From positions 94,468,810 through 94,532,809 of the forward strand of contig NC_079489.1 of NCBI RefSeq assembly GCF_020520425.1: a DNA stretch of 64,000 nucleotides. The letters are read 5' to 3'. The stretch's first letter is position 1; each line of letters opens with the position of its first letter. Source of the DNA: Spinacia oleracea. Lineage: Eukaryota; Streptophyta; Magnoliopsida; Caryophyllales; Amaranthaceae. Below are positions 1 to 10,440 of the stretch, one piece after another. The translations under genes and the position numbers were made by a program. The notes below the pieces were generated by a model, which had not been told where the DNA came from, ran no database searches, and worked only from the letters and a program-made list of their open reading frames with translations.

Positions 1-589
1 CTCGCTGCAACTCCTAGGAGTGTAGATGGGAATACTTTGCACCACATGGCATCAGAATCAGTGTACAGCATCATGTGCTGTTCGAATGTGGTGCAGTGAT
101 CCTCCGGATCCGTCGTCCCATCGTATCTCCCTGTCGGGATTTTTATCCTTTCCATCCTTTCTTCTAGGATCTCTCGGCACAGAGGAGAATCCTTTGGCTG
201 GATTGTCTGCCGTCTAGCTATCTGTAGAACCGGCGCTCTTCGTTCATATTCCGCGATGGGGACTTGCTCTGTTTCAGGCCATTCTGTTTCCGCCAGATCC
301 GAGCGCTTTCTTTTTCTGGGGTGTTTTCTTGATTCAGGGCGATTAGGAGATCCCTAACAGGTAACTGGGGAACTGCCGACCTGGTCTTTCTTAGACTGTC
401 GACTGACCCTAGCTGCGGCGAGGCTGGTAGCTCTGACAAAGCGGCCATCACCGCTGACAGTGTTTTCAATTGCTCTCCCGTGAATACTTCCGATAGAGGA
501 GACAGACGCTCCTGCAGCGTCTGCTCCAGCGGAGTTTTCGGTTGCTCTCTGGCAGGGCTTTCTATTTCTAACTCATCATCGTCCTCCAC
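1..589 (-). pseudogene. Tat-type Ty3/gypsy gag, 5' part, frameshifted
   Basis: Minus-strand reading from an ATG at 589 gives an acidic start (MEDDDELEIES) and an open frame to a stop at 218. From about 290 down to the window edge the gag continues in another frame, through a motif typical of the plant retrotransposon gag domain (YDGTTDPEDH, then MWCKVFPSTLLG near 20). A one-base shift near 280-300 therefore separates the two parts. Gag would form the particle around the element's RNA. The LTR and PBS lie just upstream on the same strand (808-1336), so this is the 5' end of an element whose pol lies left of the window. It is probably non-functional as read. The family is judged from the gag motif and the neighbouring PBS. 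Confidence 0.75.
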
Positions 590-807
590 TGTAAATTCCC
601 TTTGTGCCGGTATCGAGGTGTTTTTTGTTGCTGGGCTTATAACTGATTGTGCTTATGACGGATGGGCGGGGTTTAGAAGTGAGGGTTGGAACTTGGAGAT
701 TGTCGCCGGTTGCAGGGTTGTTGCCTTTTCTTGACTTTTCTTTGATTTTTTACCGTCTTTCTGTGAGAAATCCATGTTGACTGTTCTACCGTTTCAAGGG
801 ATAAGGT

Positions 808-825
808 CCTCTCCTTCTAGCGCCA
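808..825 (-). promoter_or_regulatory. Primer binding site of the left-edge Tat element
   Basis: Directly after the LTR end (GGAACA), the minus strand reads ATTGGCGCTAGAAGGAGAGG. TGGCGC followed by a purine-rich stretch just inside an LTR is the usual place for a tRNA-primed minus-strand DNA start. It differs from the TGGCGCCGTCTGTGGGGA type in the three other Tat-like elements here, so this element belongs to another subfamily. Confidence 0.6.
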
Positions 826-827
826 AT

Positions 828-1336
828 TGTTCCGAGTGTGGAATGAGAACAGCTGACTGTGGGATACTGGACTCCTGTCGAGATTGCCGGTTGATATCTG
901 CACAACAGAATGGATTAACTAGCCTCGGGGGTGGTTCGAGGATCCCCCCTCCGATGCTTAAGTAAGATTACTGAGAGATTAAGAGATGATTAAGAGATGA
1001 TTAGGAGATGATTAGAGAGTAAGAAAGAAGTGTGTTTAAGTGTTTGTGTACCTCATAGCAATAAATGAGGTGCTCCTTATATAGACCAATCCAAGGTTAC
1101 GATCTGGTAGGTCCCTTGTGGTTAGATAGCGACCTGTTGATAGTGACCCTTGGTTGGTTGTCTTCATGATAATGCCGGTATGGGGTCTGGCAAATAATGC
1201 CGGTTGAGGATATTTACCTAAGATGACCAGATTACCTGCAGGTTGAGTTTACATACGGGGAGTTCTGCCGGTACCAGGTGGTGCCGGTAGGACACCCCGT
1301 ACAACTAGCCCCCTTAGAGTAAGCGCATATATGACA
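828..1336 (-). mobile_element. 5' LTR of the left-edge Tat-type element
   Basis: On the minus strand the LTR ends ...CACTCGGAACA at 828, next to the PBS. Its start is either TGTACGGGG (1303) or TGTCATATATGC (1336). Both are TG and the partner LTR is outside the window, so the border is uncertain by about 33 bp. A TATATAAGG box sits at 1075-1083. The stretch at 1317-1352 forms an imperfect hairpin across the outer border. Confidence 0.65.
1075..1083 (-). promoter_or_regulatory. LTR promoter TATA box
   Basis: Minus-strand TATATAAGG inside the LTR, about 250 bp before the LTR end. This position fits the U3/R promoter of a plant LTR retrotransposon. Confidence 0.5.
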
Positions 1337-1939
1337 ATTATTGCGCTTGCTCTGAGTTTAATGGGAAAAAATAAGTATTATTTTGATACCTGGTGGTACA
1401 CTAATAGTGTACTGAGGGTCTGTTTGGTTGAGATTACACATAACTTTTCTTTTTTCAGTTTTTGGCCTCTTATATACTAATATACAGTACATCTTTCTTG
1501 CAGGGCTTTTCTTGGAAGTGTTAGCAACTATTGCATTAATAATGCAAAGTGTCCTGTTCTTGTTGTAAGGCAACAAGTTTGAAGGACATCTTTGATTTCT
1601 GGTTATGTATTGATGTTATTTTAAGTATGCTGCTATTTTATACCAGCACGTTATGGTAAAATATTGTGCTGGAGTTGTTCTATTAAATTGAGGATAAAAC
1701 TAGATCAGTCAAGCTCCATAGTACAAGGGTTGGCATTTTATCGCAGGAGACAAAACTTTGCAATGATGCTTTCTTCATATTGTCAAGTGTGAACACGCCA
1801 CACCATCAATTAAATAAGCATTTGTGTAATGTCTAAACAAGAACAACAATGCGGGTGCCAGAATCACAAAATCTAAGTATAATTGTTTGATTTGCAGCCT
1901 TCTAATTTTGTGACAATGTTGCAAACAACGGCAAGTTTG
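1337..1939. other. Intergenic, 3' side of the S1/P1 nuclease gene
   Basis: No coding region or repeat is recognised. It will contain the 3' UTR and poly(A) site of the nuclease gene (minus strand, stop at 1940-1942). No single poly(A) signal stands out in this AT-rich stretch. Confidence 0.5.
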
Positions 1940-4900
1940 TTAGAAAAACAGACGATTGAGTGTGGCAGCAAGTCGTACTCCCGCTTGTGCTAATCGTAGA
2001 TTAACTATTGGTAAACGAGAAATGAAGTAATCATCTGCAATAATTGAATAGATTTGATGTCAATTAATTAGGTAGTAGCTAGATGGACATAACTTCCATA
2101 GTTCCATATAGGTATTGTTAATTGTTAGAACAATTATGAGTTACTCACCTTCTAGTGTTGAACCTTCATCTGCATCTTTGTATGCCCAACTGCAAGCTGC
2201 CTCTATGCTTTCTGATGCATATCTATGGAACAAAATATTCCACTTTTATATATATAATAAATTGTAACTATCTGATTGATTATAAGAAGTGAACTTAACT
2301 ATTTGATTATAAAGTATAACTATACATTACCTCTGTTTCAAAATGATCTTTACCCTTTACGTTTTAGTCTGATTTATAGTGTTCTTTACACTTCGCTTTA
2401 TTCTATTTCTGGATATCAAAAATCATTAATTTTCTTACCCCTCCTACCCCACAACATTAAAAAAAATTTCACTCACTTTTTTTTTTTTTTTTTTCTTATA
2501 ACCACCCATATTTTTACACATTTCTCTTACTTTACCCATACTTTAATATATTCAATCAACTTTCCCATTTTTTATTTAGTAACCGTAAAGATCTTTATGA
2601 AACAGAGGTAGTAGTAAGAATTTTATCTTCTATATAAATCCGTCATATACTTCGTACAGGTTTTGGATTATGTGTACGTATGTACGGAGTATTGTTTAGA
2701 AATCTAACTGTAATCTATATTTTTCCTATATTAGGGGATGATACGATTTGGGGAGTTTTTAAACGACGCCCCCATTTTTCTAAAAACGCCCGCATATAGT
2801 GCAGAAAAATACGATTTTGCCCTTTAAAAATTCACCCCAGCTAATAATAATAATAATAATAACAATAATAATAATTTTTATTATAATTTTTATCATCATC
2901 ATTATTATTATTATTATTATTATGAATTATTATTTTATTGGAGGGGTTGAACAATTAAAGGACAAATCCGTATTTTTCTACTTTAAATACGGGCGTTTTT
3001 AAAAAACGTTGACGTCGATTAATATTACACTATAATTTTCCATGTATTTCAAGTTAATATACGACGTATAAAAAGTTAAAGAAGAAACAAAAAGTAGGTT
3101 AGTAGATCGTACATGTTTGGACATGTTGGTTCGTCATGAGCGCAATTTTCCCACTCTGGAACTTGATCAGCCCATTCTTTCTATGTTTGCATATTTAAAT
3201 TTAGTAAGAGAAAATGTATGTTAATTAATTGTTAGATTAAGATAGAAAATTAGTAAAGACTAATGGCAAAACCGTAATATTCTGCTGAATGGCGTGAATA
3301 AGGTCACCCAAATTTGAATGGTAGAAGCTTTGTTCTTCTGTTTCCATAATGCTGTCATCCCAAACCTGGATTCATTCAATTATTAATTTTTAATTTTTAA
3401 TTTGTCTCAAGTGCAAGACCATAAGTATTAAGATTGACAAAAATGAACAAACCGCAAAAGAATATTCAAACCACAACATATGAATAGCTAATGTACTTAA
3501 AAAGTCAAAATATGTCAATTAAATAACCGAGGAAGTATGAAGTAAAACAATAAACTTACATGATGAAGATTTGTCTTTCTTGTGTACCAGTGCACATCTA
3601 TGGTATTTCCTCCCTTGTCGGAAGCATGACTTACATGCAATGGCTAACCCGGCGACATAATTAAATGAATAGGATTAGTAATTATGAGGTCGTAGAAATA
3701 CTGTTTGTTTCAATAAATGTGTTTTTCTCTAAAAAATAATAATTTTGGGTTGTTATAGGCTTAAATTAATTACAGGAACGTACATACCTGGTGAATGTCT
3801 CCCATGAAATGAGATAGGAAAAGAAGTGCTTCCGTGCCATTATCTGTTGTGATATACAAGTATTTAAATATAACACATTAGTATTGAGGTCGAGTCATTA
3901 ATATAATAAATATAATATAATACTTCGGCCCTGTTCTTCTACTCTTTTTTTGGCTCAATAGTAATGAATTGAGATGAATTGAGATGAATGAATAGTAAAT
4001 AAATAATATATCGTATAATAATAAATAATACTATTTCCGTTCCTAAATGATATTTACGCTTACTGTTTGCACGATAATTAAGGAACTTTGTTGACCATGC
4101 TATGGTGGAGGTAACAACTAACAAGTGAAAAAATAAGTTGCTATAAATTATCCAACAATGTGAGTGGATGAAAAGTAATTATATTAAAGTATTGTGAGTG
4201 GGTAAGTTATAGTGGACTCTCATGATAAAATATTGGAAGTTGTATGTTGTGATGGGCTAAATGAGAGTATAAATATTCTATGCCAAAAATGGAATAAACT
4301 ATAGTGTAAAGAAATTTCAGGAACGGATGTAGTAAGTAATAAATAATTAATAACTTATAATAATAAATAATAAAAAATAAAAAAAATAATAATAATAATA
4401 ATAATAACAATAATAATAAAAGATGAACAACGCAATATAATAATAGTTATTTTTAACAATATAATAATAAATAAAATAATAAAATAAGATTGAAATGAGT
4501 ATAACGTCGTTCTTTTTAACTGAATTGAATGCAATTGAATGAACCTGAGCTGAACTAAACTGAATGTAACTGAAATTAAGTCCAAAAGAACATGACCTTC
4601 CTCACTGCATTCTTTTTTAAATACTGAGTACACAATTTGATTTTTGACATTATTCATATAATTTACTTTGACTATCAATTGTGATTTATACTTTCTTTTT
4701 GTTTTTGTTTCTTTGTTTTCTACTGCTGCTCTTGTTAATTAACTTCTGCTTTTATTGTATTCAGGGGCTCTACCTCTCAATTTCAACAAAAAAAATAATC
4801 ACGTAGTCTTGTTATAATTGTCTCATTGTATAGATTTATATTATCAAGAATTTATAATTTTTACTCTTTGATAATTAAATATAAAATGATTGAAATATTG

Positions 4901-7900
4901 TATTGAGAAACTTGATAAAAAAAATTATGTCAACTAAAAAAAGGAGTATGAAATTGGCTAGTGCAATTAGGGCTGTCAAATCGGGTTATCGAATCGGTTA
5001 TAAACGGTTCGGGTCACGTCGAAATAGGTTAATGTCGGGTCAATATTTCTATTCGGGTAGATTCCGATAACTTCAGCCTCAGTGAGGTCTGGTTATAAAT
5101 TTTTTCGGATTAAACTCGGTTTCGGACCTAGCAACCTTGGTTCCGATCAACCTCGGGTTCCATTGGAACTGGTTTGGGTTTAAAACAATTTTGTATCGAT
5201 TTGATTTGGTTCAGATTGTGTTTGGTTCGGGTGTATGTCGAATTCGGGGACAATTTGACCGATTTACTTCGGATACAGGTCATGTCTGGATCGACTAACT
5301 CTCGAATTCAGGCCGAATATGGATCGGTGAGTCTCGGTTTTCAGGTCGAGTTCGGATAAGACGTATCTTGGATTAGTTACGGATTGGGTTTGCGGTTCAA
5401 GTTTATATCAAGTTTAGTTTGTAATCTTGTGTTCTAATAATCGAGTGACTCTCGAATGTGTGATAAAAATAAGGTCACTTATTATTCTATGACTTCATGG
5501 AAAATAAAGATTTTTAAAAAATACTATTACTGTATCTCCAAATTATTTAATAAAATAGAATTTAGAATAATTTTTTATATTTAAGTTGGATTTACAAAAT
5601 TTATAGTTCAATCCGGTTAACTTGAGTTACATAAATGACGAGTAAATTGAATAGGATTCGGGTAAAAGCGGGTGTTAATTTTTATTTTTTTATTCATCTC
5701 GGGTGAATTTCTTTTATCGGGTAAATTAGAGTCAGGTTATTTTCGGATGTCGAATTTAACCCGGTCGGATTAGCAACAATCTAACTTGACGAAAAGCTGA
5801 GTTGCCAAAAACAAAACTTGTGAAAAAGGAAAAAGAGTAAAAACAAAAGAACAAGCCCACAGGCCACAATCCATACCCCTTATCAATAAGCCTAGGCCGC
5901 CCGACAACATATCTCATTCATAGAGTGGTTTCGAGTTTTACCTAGAATTGGGTACGGGCTGGGCCAGCAAACAGGTTGCCTAAGACGGGCATGCATGACA
6001 CGAGAGAAAGACAATGGGTTACATGGCCGTCTTCAAAAGTTTAGGGTCCTATGCCAATTATGAATGTATGAATTATTTGAAGATTTATCAATTTTTTTAG
6101 GATATACTTCTTCCGTTCCGCAATAGATGCATCATTTCTCTTGATTTTGGTATCTTAGACAATGTTAAGTAAGTCTTACATTGATTAGATAGAGTAAGTA
6201 GATTGTTATTCTTGTGGGCAAGAAGCTGAGTAGTGTAATTGTTGATTGCCCCGGCAACGCAATTGTCCTTGACGCCATCTTCATCCTTGCAATCCCCTTT
6301 TGAAAATTTTAGACCTTTTAAGCTGAGTACCGTTGATGATTAAGAATAAGGGGTAAAAAAAACAAGCATAAAGAAGGGCGTACTGTTATATTGGAAAGTG
6401 CATAGAGAATCAGGGACGTTAATGTAATGGAGGGATGAAGACCATTGATAATGGAACTTGACATGGTCTGCCCATGAACATACACTCCCCAAGTCCCCTT
6501 CCGCGTAATCTGGTAACAACCTCATTACTGCTTCATTTGCTCCTTCATTTAACCGCGACTGCCCTCAATTGTAACCAAAACCATTTAACAATGTCAAAGA
6601 CGGACTATATTAAAACATACACCATAAATGACGCGTATTATTTTCTGGTATATAAGCCATTTATGTATGGAAAGAAAAAATAGAATTATAGAATATGATA
6701 GTATTAGACGGTTTTGGTAACATTTTAGTCAAATCTTTTATATCAATAATAGAAAATATATCATGCTCCATATTTTGGTCAAATTAACATATTAAACATA
6801 TCGAATATTTTGGTCAAATTATCATATTAAACATACAAAATATATAATACGTAGTAGTACAAAAATTGCTTATTATTAGATGAATAAATGAGTGTGTTTA
6901 AGGCCCTCTTCGTAAAAATTAGCGGCAACGGATAGCGGTTAGCGGTTAGAGTAGCGGGTAGCAGTGAATAGTAGCGGGTCACGGTTAGCTGTCAAAGTAG
7001 CGGGTAACTAACATGAGAGTTTGCTAAAAGTAACAGTTGATATTGTAAAATTTGTCAAACGCTACCCACTACCTTAAAAGGTACACATTTTAACGGTTAA
7101 CAAAAGCTATCCAACCGCTACCTCTATTGCTAACCGCAACCTAAACCGCTACCTTGCCAAACACTCACAAATTTACAAATAGTGTCTTGAAAAAGTCAAA
7201 ACGCTACCCGCTACCTATAAATTTACCGTTGAACACGCCCTAAGATTTACTCTCTCCGTCCCGGAATACTCAAACCAATTTAACCGGCACAGATTTTAAT
7301 GCAATGTAATAGACTTAATATTAATTGGATGGTACTCCCTCCGTATTTATTTAAGAGATACACTTGGACGGGCACAGGTATTAAGAAGAAAAATTGAATG
7401 AAATAAAATAATAAAGCAAGTGGAGTTGGATAGATATTTTAATAATTAAACAAATGGGGACCATGTCATTTTGGTGGGTGGGATGTGAGGTGGGTTTATG
7501 AAATTATTTGTTTAATAGGATGGTGGGTCATAGAATAAATTAGATGTATTATTTAATTAGATGGTGGGGTTGATAAGTTACTAAAAATGGCAAGTGTATC
7601 TCTTAAATAAATACGGCCGGAAAAGGCAAGTGTATCCCTTAAATAAATAAGGAGGGAGTAGTTGATAGTGAGTATTTTTTTAATATAGATAGTGAGAATT
7701 GTGTCAACTTTTTAAAAGAATAGTGGAAAATGACTCACTTTTAATGTTTTTAAGGAGTAGAGATATAAGTGGGTCCATGGGTAAGTATAATACTCCCCCC
7801 TTACTTATTTAAGGATACACTTGCCTTTTTCGGCCGTATTTATTTAAGAGATATACTTGTCATTTTTATCAACCCCCCATCTAATTAAATAATACATTTA

Positions 7901-8665
7901 ATTTACCCTATGATCCACCATCCTATTAAACAAATAATTTTATAAACTCACCCCACCTCCCACCCCCAAAATGACATGGTCCCTACTTGTTTATTTATTA
8001 AAATATCTACCTAACCCTACTTGCTTTATTATTTTATTTCATTCAATTTTTCTTCTTAATACCCGTGCTCGGCCAAGTGTATCTCTTGAATAAATACAGA
8101 GGGAGTATCAATAAAATTTTGCCATTTATAAAAATAGTGCGAGTAATTCGAGGCGATTTTATTAGGAAAGCAGTGCAAGTATTCTGGGACGGGGGGAGTA
8201 TTGATTATGGATTAGTTTTAAATAATGTAAATATTTCAGTTAAATTTTTTTTTTTTAAAGATGGAATAATTTTCAAATATTCATGTGTGCACGGAATTTA
8301 ATCTAATATATAATACAAGTAGTACTCCGTACATCACAACTACACAACAACAATAACAAGTTAACAACCTTTATAATACACATACCATCAGTCTTATCGA
8401 ATAAACAAAGATATCATTAGTTGCTTCACACTAATTATGGTCGTGACATAACATAAACCAATTTAGAATTCACCGAATTGTTAAAGTTTAAACTGACTTG
8501 AAATGATCCAAACAAAATATTATAGTGAAAAATTTGCTGGTAAAGTAATAAATTAACCTGAGCAATCCTGCAAACAGCGGTATGACCATCAGTGCCCCAG
8601 CAATGAACATCTGAGAAGAAAAGTGCAAGCAAGAGGAAACCCAAGCTTAATTTCACACTTGTCAT
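1940..8665 (-). CDS. S1/P1-type nuclease (plant bifunctional endonuclease family), nine exons
   Basis: Exons on the minus strand: 8665-8558, 6558-6384, 6296-6180, 3843-3788, 3643-3560, 3365-3273, 3180-3113, 2222-2149, 2034-1940. All junctions are GT/AG and phases agree, giving 870 bp and 289 residues with no internal stop. Residues 1-22 are a signal peptide (hydrophobic LGFLLLALFF). The mature protein starts at Trp23, whose free amino group binds zinc in this family. Other expected ligands are present: His28 (WGTDGH), Asp67 (CSWAD), His80 (LHYIN), His145 and Asp149 (SHFMGDIHQ), His155 (PLH), His179 and Asp183 (LHHVWD). The family cleaves single-stranded DNA and RNA in secretory or vacuolar space, often during senescence, xylem formation or programmed cell death. 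Length and nine-exon structure match plant homologues. Introns 1 and 3 (2.0 and 2.3 kb) are swollen by transposons. It looks functional. Confidence 0.93.
2330..2608. mobile_element. Stowaway-like MITE in intron 7 of the nuclease gene
   Basis: Terminal inverted repeats CCTCTGTTTCA / TGAAACAGAGG extend into matching TAAAGATCTTT-type arms, flanked by TA on both sides. The size (279 bp) and TA duplication fit Tc1/mariner-derived Stowaway elements. No coding capacity. Confidence 0.7.
2757..3011. mobile_element. Fold-back MITE with (TAA)n core, intron 7 of the nuclease gene
   Basis: Long arms match in reverse complement: AAAAACGCCCGCATAT and GAAAAATACGATTTTGCCC on the left pair with the GGACAAATCCGTATTTTTC and ATACGGGCGTTTTT arm on the right. 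The centre is a TAA/TTA microsatellite (about 2843-2935) that is itself nearly self-complementary. The whole can fold into one long hairpin. Superfamily and target duplication were not determined. Confidence 0.6.
3928..4598. mobile_element. MITE with GGCCCTGTTCTT termini, intron 3, interrupted by a second MITE
   Basis: Left end GGCCCTGTTCTT and right end AAGAACATGACC are inverted repeats (10 of 12 matching), and subterminal TGAATTGA-type motifs recur. The interior is AT-rich TAA/TTA sequence. A complete Stowaway-like MITE (4031-4332) is nested inside. The termini resemble hAT-like MITEs of plants. The target duplication is unclear. Confidence 0.5.
4031..4332. mobile_element. Stowaway-like MITE nested in the 3928-4598 MITE
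   Basis: Ends CTATTTCCGTTCCTAAATGA and TTTCAGGAACGGATGTAG are inverted repeats bounded by TA on both sides, 302 bp, non-coding. Confidence 0.65.
4960..5790. repeat. Degenerate GGTTCGGGT-rich sequence in intron 3 of the nuclease gene
   Basis: The motif TCGGGT/GGTTCGG and variants recur irregularly between about 4980 and 5400, and again near 5650-5770. No gene is recognised, and the 61-residue frame at 5174-5359 is not convincing. Probably a decayed transposon; type unknown. Confidence 0.35.
5791..6179. other. Remaining intron 3 sequence with a one-ended MITE
   Basis: Mostly unremarkable sequence. Near 6106-6125 there is a Stowaway-type end (ATACTTCTTCCGTTCCGC) directed toward exon 3, but I find no matching opposite end. 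It is likely a truncated MITE ending beside the exon 3 donor. Confidence 0.35.
6900..7242. mobile_element. Fold-back element rich in TAGCGGTTAGCGG, intron 1 of the nuclease gene
   Basis: The left half repeats TAGCGGTTAGCGG/TAGCGGGTA. The right half carries the reverse complement (CGCTACCCGCTACC, AACCGCTACC). Outer ends AAGGCCCTCTTCG and TTGAACACGCCCTA are roughly inverted. About 340 bp, able to form a hairpin, non-coding. Superfamily not assigned. Confidence 0.5.
7335..7658. mobile_element. Stowaway-like MITE nested in the 7250-8198 MITE (copy 1)
   Basis: Ends CTCCCTCCGTATTTATTTAA and TTAAATAAATAAGGAGGGAG, flanked by TA, 324 bp. Same family as 7793-8105 but in opposite orientation. Both share the internal stretch ending AAATACGGCCG and AAAGGCAAGTGTATCC. 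Confidence 0.75.
7793..8105. mobile_element. Stowaway-like MITE nested in the 7250-8198 MITE (copy 2, inverted)
   Basis: Ends CTCCCCCCCTTACTTATTTA and AATAAATACAGAGGGAG, flanked by TA, 313 bp. It is the reverse orientation of 7335-7658, so the pair makes a large inverted repeat inside intron 1. Confidence 0.75.
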
Positions 8666-8723
8666 TTTCTTTTGAATGAGAGATGATTTTATGATGCAAT
8701 GTTCCTATGAATTGTGCAATATT

Positions 8724-8740
8724 CTTATATATATATATTA
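8724..8740 (-). promoter_or_regulatory. Probable TATA box of the S1/P1 nuclease gene
   Basis: Minus-strand TAATATATATATATAAG lies about 60-75 bp upstream of the ATG at 8665. This predicts a transcription start near 8695 and a short 5' UTR of about 30 bases. A Stowaway-like MITE (8885-9141) ends 145 bp further upstream. Confidence 0.55.
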
Positions 8741-8884
8741 ATGGGAAAAGGTCCCAAAAAGGAAGAAAAATATCACATAATAAAGTCCAAGTGTGAATGC
8801 TTTGATTCTGCGTAAAAAAGTGTGACATTTTGTGCTATATTCAGTAGCATATCTTTTGTTTTTATTTGTGTATCAAATCATATA

Positions 8885-9141
8885 CTTTCTCTGTTTCGAA
8901 AAAATTCCTAACGCTTTGACTAACTAATACGTTTGTAAAAATTCAACTTTGACCATAATTATATCTAATTATAATTTTTTATGAATAATTTAATATTACG
9001 AAAGTATATAATAAAATCAATTCAACGATGTTTAATTTGATAACATTTTCTTATAATAAATTAACAAAAATACATGGTCAAAGTTGTTGTATGAATAGTG
9101 GAAAAACTAAAAGTGTTACAATTTGTTTGAAACGGAGGAAG
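8885..9141. mobile_element. Stowaway-like MITE upstream of the nuclease gene
   Basis: Ends CTTTCTCTGTTTCGAAA and TTGAAACGGAGGAAG with TA on each side, 257 bp, non-coding. It lies about 145 bp upstream of the TATA box, so it could affect the promoter. Confidence 0.7.
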
Positions 9142-9154
9142 TATTTTGTTGGAT

Positions 9155-9395
9155 AATTACCACTTACCTCTCTAGCTCTCGATATATGTGCCTAACATTT
9201 TAGGTAAGAATGAGCGGTAAGGAATTACAAATGTTTGAAAAAGGGGATAGATTTTGTGAAACTTCGTGAATTAGAGTGATTTCATTGATCTTATATATAT
9301 ATAGTGGGTTATAACATTAGTCTGTATTAGAAAATCTAATGCGACTAGAAGTCTATTGTACATAAAATATTTTAAGAAATTCTATCTCTATCACA
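9155..9395 (-). mobile_element. 3' LTR (probable) of the split copia element
   Basis: On the minus strand, a polypurine-like AGCGGGGGTG is followed by TGTGATAGAGATAG, the normal layout of a copia PPT and 3' LTR start. A TATATATATATAAG box lies near 9292-9305. The far end cannot be fixed because no second LTR is present. Confidence 0.4.
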
Positions 9396-10028
9396 CCCCC
9401 GCTGTCTTAGCGGGAAAAGGTCGTACGCATGTCGTAGTGGGAAATGTAATTCTAGAAGTAGATTACAAGGCCAACATGCTTCATCAACGACATTAGCGAC
9501 GCCGCGGTATTCCGCCTCCGCACTTGATCTGGACAGTGTAGGCTGACGGTTAGAATACAAGGAAATGAGATTGTCCCATAAAAAACAACAATATCCTAAA
9601 GTTGAGCAACGAGTGCCTGGACACACTCCCCAATCTGCATTAGTATAAGTAATCAAGTACGTAGTGGTGGTAGGATATAAATGTAACCCATGATCAATGG
9701 TACTCTGAATGTAACGCATGATGCACTTTAATGCATTGAAGTGAGACCTTTGTGGATCACTTATAAAGAGGGAAACCTATTGTACCGCATAAGAAATATC
9801 AGAGCGAGTGAAGGTGAGGTACTAAAAAGCACCTGCTAAACTGCGGTTAAGAGTAGATATGTTACTGAAGGATCGGAATCTGCACTAAGTTTGAGTTAGT
9901 GTCCACAGGAGTAGCGGCAGGCTTACAAGTCCCCATGCTTGCACACTCCAAAATTTCCCATGCATACTGCTTCTATAAAGAAAGAAGCATAAAAGAAGGA
10001 GTACGAGGGACAAAAAATCCAGAAAATA
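9372..10028 (-). pseudogene. Ty1/copia pol, connection region and RNase H, degraded (part downstream of the CACTA insertion)
   Basis: Minus-strand reading shows the copia RNase H core: YTNADWGVCPGTR, then SRSSAEAEYRGVANVV, then LLLELHFP. Further upstream (10000-9890) an EILECASMG segment of the RT/RNase H connection appears. Frameshifts follow LELHFPLR and lie near 9760-9890, so it cannot make a full enzyme. Reading resumes at 15231 across the CACTA element: removing the insert and one ATA copy rejoins a continuous GPLNYFL codon run, proving both halves were one element. Confidence 0.85.
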
Positions 10029-10044
10029 CACTACTACATTTCTT

Positions 10045-10440
10045 ATCAGATGCAACGCCTAAAAACGTTGCATTAGGCATCAAAATCCGTCGCATTAGAC
10101 CTAATGCGACGACAAATGACCCTTACATCCGGTGGCGTTGCATTAGGCCTAATGCGACGATCAGTGACCTAATGCAACGGGAAAATTAATACCGTCGCAT
10201 TAGATAAACATCTAATGCGACGGTCCTTAGATGGGTGTCGCATTAGTTCTTTAGCTAATGCGACGAACATTTAAGCTAATGCGACGGTTATTTTAGCTAA
10301 TGCGACGGTTATTTTAGCTAATGTGACGGATATCTACATTGGCTTAAAAGAATAATGCAACACGTTTTAGCCTAATGCAACGGTAATTTATTGTCAAAAT
10401 AAATCGATATGTTGAGCACCTAATGCAACGGGTTCATTTA
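10045..10440. repeat. Left subterminal array of the CACTA element
   Basis: More than a dozen copies of CTAATGCGACGG or its complement (with CAACGG variants), spaced 10-40 bp in direct and inverted orientation. Such arrays bind transposase in CACTA elements. Confidence 0.8.

Larger units (their letters stand above)
7250..8198. mobile_element. Outer Stowaway-like MITE containing two inserted MITEs, intron 1
   Basis: Ends CTCTCTCCGTCCCGGAATAC and GTATTCTGGGACGGGGGGAG are inverted repeats flanked by TA. Without its two inserts the element would be about 310 bp, a normal MITE size. Both inserts have TA duplications of their own, so the nesting order is clear. Confidence 0.7.

Noticed and set aside
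2276-3002. Hydrophobic small ORFs in nuclease intron 7
   Set aside because: Created by AT-rich MITEs and a TAA microsatellite, located between validated exons.
5174-5359. 61-residue frame in the GGTTCGGGT region
   Set aside because: Short, lies in a nuclease intron, and composition follows the repeated motif.
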